From Sphingomonas sp. PP-CE-1A-559 (GTDB lineage: Bacteria; Pseudomonadota; Alphaproteobacteria; Sphingomonadales; Sphingomonadaceae), in the NCBI RefSeq assembly GCF_004340965.1, contig NZ_SLYA01000004.1, positions 62,001 through 126,000 on the forward strand: DNA of 64,000 nt, written 5' to 3'. The notes under the pieces are model-generated. The model saw only the letters and a list, made by a program, of their open reading frames with translations, was not told the origin of the DNA and did not search any database. Below, piece by piece: positions 59,044 to 64,000 of this stretch. The translations under genes and the position numbers were made by a program. Every line of letters begins with the position of its first letter. The first letter of the stretch is position 1.

Positions 59044-59991
59044 TCAGGCCACGCACGCAGCCAGGAACGAATCGATCGCCGACAACGCCCGATCTCGCAC
59101 GCCATCCGCCTCGCGCAGGATCTCATGCGCGGACTCCGGACCGAACCGAACGACCTGCGCATTACGCAGCCGCGCCGCAAGCCGGAGCGCCGCACGCGGA
59201 TCGACCAGCTTGTCGGCCTCCGCAATCAGCATCAGCACGGGCGTATCGATCGACTCGACCCGCGCATCGGTCGCCAGCGCCGCAGCGCCCGCGAACCCCT
59301 GTGCGAGCCACGCCCAGCTCGGCGGACCCAACACGAGTTCGGGATGCGCCGCCTGCCACCAGCCTTCGTCGCTGTAGCGATTGGCGTCGTGCGTCAGCAG
59401 CGACTGGCGCGAGGCGACCGATCCCGGCCGCTCGTTGCTGCGCCATGCCGCCCGCGCGGGGTCGCCACGACCGGCAATCCACCGCGCAATCGTGGCGCTG
59501 AACGCCGCCCCGAACGGCGCCTTCAACCCGATCATCGGCGCGACCAGGATCGCCGCATCGGGCGCGATCGTGCTATCGCTGAGCGCACGCATCACTATCA
59601 TCCCGCCCATCGAATGGCCGAGTATAACGCGTAGCAGGCTGTGGCCCGCGTCCTCCGCGCTCCAATCCGACCAGAACGCCGTGAGGTCGGCATCGAAGAC
59701 GCGATAGTCGCTCGCGTGGCCGACATGCGGATCGCTCGACAAGCGCCCGGAACCGCCCTGCCCGCGCCAGTCGAACGCCGTCACCGACCACCCCGATGCA
59801 TGCAGGTACGCGAACGTCTCGAGATATTTCTCGAAGATATCGCCACGCCCCGTCTGGAACAGAATCCGCCCTCGTGGCGCCTGCGCAGGCCAGTCGAATC
59901 GGCGCAACTTCCAGCCGTCTGGCGCGGTCCAATAGCCGATGCGCGCTTCGTCGGGAATCGTCCGACGCACCGCCGGCGGATCGATCGTCAT
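59044..59991 (-). CDS. Alpha/beta hydrolase, lysophospholipase-like
   Basis: This 315-residue protein is an alpha/beta hydrolase of the PldB/monoacylglycerol-lipase type (Hydrolase_4). Motifs are FQTGRGDIFEKYLETFAYL (oxyanion segment), FDWRGQGGSGR, the nucleophile elbow ILGHSMGGMIV (Ser about residue 118), an acid Asp in LIAEADKLVD and His in GPESAHEILREADGVRD. It likely cleaves lysophospholipids or monoacylglycerols. There is no signal peptide. The ATG at 59991 is chosen because upstream in-frame codons lie in sequence of the neighbouring pilus promoter region. It is followed by the DAO-type gene and is divergent from cpaA. Confidence 0.85.
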   Translation of the reverse strand: MTIDPPAVRRTIPDEARIGYWTAPDGWKLRRFDWPAQAPRGRILFQTGRGDIFEKYLETFAYLHASGWSVTAFDWRGQGGSGRLSSDPHVGHASDYRVFDADLTAFWSDWSAEDAGHSLLRVILGHSMGGMIVMRALSDSTIAPDAAILVAPMIGLKAPFGAAFSATIARWIAGRGDPARAAWRSNERPGSVASRQSLLTHDANRYSDEGWWQAAHPELVLGPPSWAWLAQGFAGAAALATDARVESIDTPVLMLIAEADKLVDPRAALRLAARLRNAQVVRFGPESAHEILREADGVRDRALSAIDSFLAACVA

Positions 59992-60069
59992 GCGCAAACC
60001 CGTGCCACCATTCGAAATTCTCCAGGGACGGTTACTTTTTCGAAAGCCATGTCCGTTAGGGACTAGCCG

Positions 60070-60543
60070 ATGGGATGGAACATTGCTCTTCCAATTTTGA
60101 TTCTGGTGCTCGGTGGCCTGCTGGTCTCGGCGGGTATCCAGGATGCGCGAACGCGGGAAATCGCGAACTGGAAGACCGCGGGGGTCGCTCTGCTGGCGCC
60201 GCTGTGGTGGTATGCGAACGGACTCGATCCGTGGCCCGACATGGCGTTGCAGATCGGCGTCGCGCTCGTCGTCTTCGCTCTGTTCCTGCTCGCCTTCCAC
60301 TTCGGCATGATGGGCGGCGGTGACGTTAAGCTGATCGTCGCGCTCTCGCTGTGGCTGCCGTTCCCGGCGTTCCTGTCGATGCTGATGGTGATGTCGATCG
60401 TCGGCGGCCTCGTCACGCTCGTGATGATGATCGAGCATCGTGCCAAGAAGAACGCCGGACAGATCGAGGTCCCCTACGGCGTGGCAATAGCAATCGCAGG
60501 CCTTCTCGCGCTGCGCGAACCACTCCTTAACCAGTTTCAGTGA
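60070..60543 (+). CDS. cpaA: Prepilin peptidase CpaA (TadV type)
   Basis: This 157-residue inner-membrane aspartic peptidase processes Flp-type prepilins. It has about four to five membrane helices and the two catalytic Asp residues of the family: one in IQDARTREI (residue about 25) and one in the GxGD-like MMGGGDVKLIVAL (about 80). It lacks the N-terminal methylation domain of full type IV prepilin peptidases, as is usual for TadV/CpaA. It starts the rightward Tad/Cpa pilus operon, 50 bp before cpaB. No Flp pilin gene (flp/pilA) is visible in the window. Confidence 0.93.
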   Translation: MGWNIALPILILVLGGLLVSAGIQDARTREIANWKTAGVALLAPLWWYANGLDPWPDMALQIGVALVVFALFLLAFHFGMMGGGDVKLIVALSLWLPFPAFLSMLMVMSIVGGLVTLVMMIEHRAKKNAGQIEVPYGVAIAIAGLLALREPLLNQFQ

Positions 60544-60592
60544 TGATTAACGTCGAAATACATTCGCGGCGCCTGAAAGGCACGATCTAGTC

Positions 60593-61636
60593 ATGGATAC
60601 ACGCAAGATCATTTTGCTGGTCGGCGCGCTTATAGTCGCAGCCGTCACGGCCTTCTTCGCCCGAACGCTGATCGCCGGCAGTTCGGCGCCGCAAGCTGGC
60701 GCCACCGCCATCGCCGCGCCGATCATCGACGGCCCCGAAGTCCTGGTCGCAACCCGCTCGCTCCCGGTCGGCACGATCCTCGACGCCACGGCGCTGAAGT
60801 TCCAGCCCTGGCCGAAGGAGCTGGTCGACAACGCCTATTACCTCCGCGACAAGACCGACCTGAAATCGCTGCAGGGCACGGTAGTGCGCAGCATCATCAC
60901 CGCCGGGCAGCCGGTGACGCAGGGTGCCCTCGTGAAGCCCGGCGATCGCGGGTTTCTCGCCGCGGCACTCGGGCCCGGCATGCGCGCGGTCACCGTCCCC
61001 GTCTCGGCACAGGCCGCAGTCGCCGGGTTCGTGTTCCCGGGCGATCGGATCGATCTCGTCCTTACCCAGGAGGTCAAGGGCGGTGGCGACGGAGAGCCGC
61101 TCAAGGTGTCGGAGACGATCCTGCGCAACATCCGCGTGCTTGCGACCGATCAGCGTACCGACAATCTGGTGGGATCCGACGGCAAGACCGAGGTCAAGAC
61201 CTTCTCCAACGTGACGATCGAGGCGACGCCGAAGATCGCGGAGCAGGTTGCGCTCGCACAGACGCTCGGCTCGCTGTCATTGTCGCTACGGTCGATCGCC
61301 GACAATTCTGCCGAGCTGGAGGAAGCGATCGCGTCGGGCGCCGTTAGCGTGCCCAACGGCACCGACCCGAAAGCCGAGAAGGCGATGTTGGTGCGGGTCG
61401 CCAGCCAGCCCATCTCCGGCGCATCCAGCTATCAGACCGGCGCCGACGTCTCGCGCTATCGGCGCAGCACGGTGCCCGGCCGGCCACCGGAAGGCGGCGG
61501 ACCAAATGGTGGACCGATGCAGGTCATGAACAGTCCACAGCCGAGCGGCGGCGGCACCGTCGTGACGCAAGGCCCGGCAGTACGGGTCGCCCGCGGCAAC
61601 GCAGTGACCTTCGTTCCGGTCGGGGGGAAGAATTAA
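60593..61636 (+). CDS. cpaB: Flp pilus assembly protein CpaB/RcpC
   Basis: This 347-residue protein is CpaB, a periplasmic part of the Tad pilus machinery. It has an N-terminal signal-anchor (IILLVGALIVAAVTAFFART) and a SAF (antifreeze-like) domain (VLVATRSLPVGTILDATALK, SIITAGQPVTQGALVKPGD), then the characteristic GMRAVTVPVSAQAAVAGFVF-PGDRIDLVLT segment and a long Gly/Pro-rich C-terminus. It stabilises or guides the secretin. Two TTAA-containing CtrA-like half-sites lie just upstream. The cpaC start follows its stop by one base. Confidence 0.94.
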   Translation: MDTRKIILLVGALIVAAVTAFFARTLIAGSSAPQAGATAIAAPIIDGPEVLVATRSLPVGTILDATALKFQPWPKELVDNAYYLRDKTDLKSLQGTVVRSIITAGQPVTQGALVKPGDRGFLAAALGPGMRAVTVPVSAQAAVAGFVFPGDRIDLVLTQEVKGGGDGEPLKVSETILRNIRVLATDQRTDNLVGSDGKTEVKTFSNVTIEATPKIAEQVALAQTLGSLSLSLRSIADNSAELEEAIASGAVSVPNGTDPKAEKAMLVRVASQPISGASSYQTGADVSRYRRSTVPGRPPEGGGPNGGPMQVMNSPQPSGGGTVVTQGPAVRVARGNAVTFVPVGGKN

Positions 61637-61637
61637 G

Positions 61638-63260
61638 ATGCGTATCTCCATGACGCGCCGCCTGCCCCATATCGGCTGGCCGCTCGCAATCGCGCTGGTC
61701 GCTGCGACCGCAGCTCCTTCCGCCCCTGCACTCGCCCAGCGCGGACAAGCTCGTACGCAGGCCGCCCCCTCGGGACTGCCCGTCGTCCAGGTCAACACCG
61801 GTCGCGGACGTCTCGTCACGCTGGCGCGGCCGATGAGCGACCTGTTCGTCGCCGACGACACCATCGCCGACGTTCAGGTCCGCTCGCCGACGCAGCTCTA
61901 CGTGTTCGGCAAGAAGACCGGCGAGACGACGATCTCGGCAACCGCGAAGGGCGGCGGCGTCGTCTACGCCTCGACCATCCGCGTCGGCAACAACCTCGAT
62001 TCGGTGCAGCAGATGCTCGGGCTCGCGATGCCCGAAGCACAGGTCGTCGCGACGCCGATGAACGGGTTGATCCTGCTCACGGGTACGGTCGCCGCACCCG
62101 AGGATGCCGCCGAAGCCGAGCGGCTGGTGCAGGCGTTCGTCGGTGATTCGACAAAGGTCCTGTCGCGACTGAAGACTGCGACGCCTCTGCAGGTGAATCT
62201 CCAGGTACGCGTCGCCGAAGTCACGCGGAACTTCGTCAAGAACATCGGCGTGAACCTGACGAGCCGGAGTTCGGGTAACTTCCTATTCAACATCGCCCAG
62301 GGTCGCCAAGGCACCATCACGACCGTGCCCGGCGTCATCAATGCTCCCAATGCGCCCATCGACGCCAATGGCGCCTTCCCCGGCAACACGCTCTTCGGCT
62401 TTCCTGCCAAGGCCGCGATCGGCTCGACTATCGGCCTGGCGGGGCGCCTGCTCGGCATGGACCTGCTCGGCGCGATCGATCTCGGTGAAACGCTGGGTCA
62501 GGTGACGATGCTCGCCAACCCGAACCTGACTGCTTTGTCGGGTGAAACGGGCACGTTCCTGGCAGGCGGCGAGATACCGATCCCGCTGGCTCAGGCGCTC
62601 GGCACGATCTCGGTCGAGTACAAGCAATACGGCATCAGCCTCGCCTACACCCCCACGGTCTTGTCGGATGGTCGGATCTCGCTTCGGGTACGCCCCGAAG
62701 TGTCGCAGCTCGATTACGCCAACGCGATCACGCTCAGCGGCACGCGCGTGCCCGGCCTCACGACTCGTCGTACCGAGACGACGGTGGAACTCGGCTCGGG
62801 CCAGAGCATGATGATCAGCGGACTGCTGTCGAACAACAACAACAACAGCTACGACAAGACGCCGGGGCTGGCGAACCTGCCGATCATCGGCGCGCTGTTC
62901 CGCTCGAACGCCTTCCAGCGCAACGAGACGGAACTCGTGATCGTCATCACGCCGTATCTGGTGAAGCCGGTCAACAACGCCAGCGACATCGCGCTGCCGA
63001 CCGATGGCGCGCGCGCACCGACCGATATCGACCGCGTGCTGCTGGGAACGCTCAGCGCCACCGGCGGCGGCAAGCGGCCTGTGCCGACGATCGCGCGGCC
63101 TTCCTATGTTCCACCGGCGATCGGTGCCGCCGCCCCGGTCATGCCGATGCCGCGTAGCGACGTCCGCCGCAGCGAGGACGATATCGCCGCGCGCCCTGCC
63201 AACGGGAATGGCGCCAAGACCAAGAAGGGCGCCGTGCCCGCGCCAGGTTTCTCGAATTGA
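61638..63260 (+). CDS. cpaC: Outer-membrane secretin CpaC/RcpA
   Basis: This 540-residue protein is the Tad pilus secretin that forms the outer-membrane pore. It has a signal peptide (WPLAIALVAATAAPSAPALA), a pilus-assembly N-domain (LARPMSDLFVADDTIADVQV), a BON-like segment (LILLTGTVAAPEDAAEAERL) and a C-terminal secretin domain (GETGTFLAGGEIPIPLAQAL, VTPYLVKP-like IVITPYLVKPVNNASDIALP). A disordered Pro/Arg/Lys-rich tail follows. The first ATG gives MRISMTRRLP; the later MTRRLP may be the true start. It is tightly spaced to cpaB, and cpaD begins 47 bp later. Confidence 0.95.
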   Translation: MRISMTRRLPHIGWPLAIALVAATAAPSAPALAQRGQARTQAAPSGLPVVQVNTGRGRLVTLARPMSDLFVADDTIADVQVRSPTQLYVFGKKTGETTISATAKGGGVVYASTIRVGNNLDSVQQMLGLAMPEAQVVATPMNGLILLTGTVAAPEDAAEAERLVQAFVGDSTKVLSRLKTATPLQVNLQVRVAEVTRNFVKNIGVNLTSRSSGNFLFNIAQGRQGTITTVPGVINAPNAPIDANGAFPGNTLFGFPAKAAIGSTIGLAGRLLGMDLLGAIDLGETLGQVTMLANPNLTALSGETGTFLAGGEIPIPLAQALGTISVEYKQYGISLAYTPTVLSDGRISLRVRPEVSQLDYANAITLSGTRVPGLTTRRTETTVELGSGQSMMISGLLSNNNNNSYDKTPGLANLPIIGALFRSNAFQRNETELVIVITPYLVKPVNNASDIALPTDGARAPTDIDRVLLGTLSATGGGKRPVPTIARPSYVPPAIGAAAPVMPMPRSDVRRSEDDIAARPANGNGAKTKKGAVPAPGFSN

Positions 63261-63307
63261 GCCGGCCCCTGCTCCGCTGCTCGCGAACACCGCATCAAGG
63301 ATTTCCG

Positions 63308-63940
63308 ATGATCACCAAGTCGATCCTGTTAGCGTCCCTCGTCCCCGCGCTGCTGCTCGGCGGGTGCATGGGTACCGAGAATCGCGGTCTTGAATCGGTC
63401 CACCAACCGGTCGTCAGCCGCTCCGACTACGCGCTCGATCTTGGCGTGTCGGGCGGTGCACTGGCGCCGGGCGAACAGCAACGGCTTGCCGGCTGGATGA
63501 ACGCGATGCGGCTTGGCTATGGCGACCGCGTAGCCATCGACGATCCCGCGGGCGAAGGCCCCGCCGCGCACGGCGACGTCGCCGCGGTGGTCGCGAGCTA
63601 TGGCCTGTTGCTGAGCGACGACGCGCCGGTCACCCCGGCCTCTGTCACGCCGGGATCGATCCGGGTGGTCGTCAGCCGGATGCGCGCGCAGGTGCCGCAC
63701 TGCCCGGACTGGTCGCGCAACGCGACCAACGAGTTCGAATCCAACACGTCGTCCAACTTCGGCTGCGCGATCAACAGCAACCTCGCGGCGATGATCGCCA
63801 ATCCGGCCGACCTGGTGCGCGGCAAGGAAGGGGCGGAGACCACCGATACCGCGGCCTCGTACAAGGCGATCGACACGTACCGCAAGAAAGCGCCGACCGG
63901 TGCCGGTTCGCTCGCCGCAGCTACGCCGGGAGGCAAGTGA
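63308..63940 (+). CDS. cpaD: Pilus assembly lipoprotein CpaD
   Basis: This 210-residue protein is CpaD, a lipoprotein that helps the secretin. Its signal ends in the lipobox LLLGGCMG (Cys near residue 20). The mature part carries the CpaD pattern (QQRLAGWMNAMRLGYGDRVA, then VVSRMRAQVPHCPDWSRNAT, and NFGCAINSNLAAMIANPADL), with two cysteines likely paired. The ATG at 63308 is the only start that places the signal peptide correctly. Its TGA overlaps the ATG of the next gene as TGATG, coupling it to cpaE. Confidence 0.93.
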   Translation: MITKSILLASLVPALLLGGCMGTENRGLESVHQPVVSRSDYALDLGVSGGALAPGEQQRLAGWMNAMRLGYGDRVAIDDPAGEGPAAHGDVAAVVASYGLLLSDDAPVTPASVTPGSIRVVVSRMRAQVPHCPDWSRNATNEFESNTSSNFGCAINSNLAAMIANPADLVRGKEGAETTDTAASYKAIDTYRKKAPTGAGSLAAATPGGK

Positions 63941-64000
63941 TGAACGCTCCGTGGAAGCCCGCTGGCGCCGCCAGTCGCGATCCCTTCACCGCCTATGTCT
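63940..64000 (+). CDS. cpaE: Start of CpaE/TadZ-like gene (cut by window end)
   Basis: An ATG at 63940 overlaps the cpaD stop (TGATG) and opens a frame that runs to the window end: MNAPWKPAGAASRDPFTAYV. In Tad operons the next gene after cpaD is cpaE, a MinD-like ATPase-related protein for polar pilus localisation, and the short start with DPFTAYV fits its usual beginning. Only 20 residues are visible, so the assignment rests mainly on gene order. Confidence 0.65.
   Translation, partial: MNAPWKPAGAASRDPFTAYV

Noticed and set aside
1..64000. Search for rRNA, tRNA, CRISPR arrays, insertion sequences and phage genes
   Set aside because: No cloverleaf or rRNA core, no regularly spaced repeats and no transposase or integrase motifs were seen by eye.

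Overview
The window reads as chromosomal DNA of an alphaproteobacterium, most likely Sphingomonas or a close sphingomonad. The basis is the high GC content and codon use, a near-canonical CtrA cell-cycle regulator with CtrA half-sites and a GANTC site upstream, a Tad/Cpa pilus operon, a TonB-receptor-driven glycan locus, a general-stress (EcfG-type) promoter motif, and the dispersed CCTCCCCC/GGGGGAGG and CACCCCGG/CCAATTGG intergenic repeats typical of this group. No rRNA, tRNA, CRISPR array, insertion sequence or prophage was found. Coding density is high and most genes sit in tightly packed, often overlapping operons.

Region 1 (about 0.3-17 kb) is an alpha-mannoside utilisation locus. A leftward operon runs TonB-dependent receptor > GH43-like protein > GH92 > GH125 > GH92. 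A leftward ROK-family repressor gene follows it on the map, and a rightward GH92 plus a secreted alpha-amino-acid ester hydrolase/S15-type peptidase are divergent from the repressor. The receptor would import oligomannosides; GH92 exo-alpha-mannosidases and the GH125 exo-alpha-1,6-mannosidase would trim them; the ROK protein probably senses a sugar. A long palindrome overlaps a TTGACA box upstream of the receptor, and a terminator-like hairpin lies between receptor and enzymes.

Region 2 (17-24.8 kb) is a stress and envelope block. It holds a small lipoprotein behind an EcfG-like promoter, two CsbD-like proteins flanking a triple-PAS LuxR-type regulator, a membrane protein, two tiny genes, a phospholipase D-type enzyme, a TMEM175-type channel and a chloroperoxidase-like hydrolase. 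Region 3 (24.8-29.1 kb) is a DUF2339/DUF3999 membrane-protein pair.

Region 4 (29.3-38.3 kb) is the most unusual part: a five-gene, translationally coupled cell-surface glycan operon. Three of its five proteins are glycosyltransferase fusions: to UDP-galactopyranose mutase, to a Gfo/Idh/MocA oxidoreductase, and to a clan GH-A glycoside hydrolase. A medium-chain dehydrogenase-like gene lies between the last two.

Region 5 (38.4-48 kb) carries a small helical protein, a YciF/DUF892 ferritin-like protein, WrbA, a pirin with a divergent LysR regulator, malate:quinone oxidoreductase with a twin-arginine-like leader, an AI-2E family permease, CtrA and a second phospholipase D-like protein. Region 6 (48-60 kb) carries DNA polymerase IV, a histidine kinase paired with a REC-GGDEF-EAL regulator, a ROK sugar kinase, a Dps-like protein, a lipoprotein, IspH-ThrB-RNase HI, a DAO-type oxidoreductase and a lysophospholipase-like hydrolase. 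Region 7 (60-64 kb) is the start of a Tad pilus operon, cpaA-cpaB-cpaC-cpaD-cpaE, with the last gene cut by the window edge.
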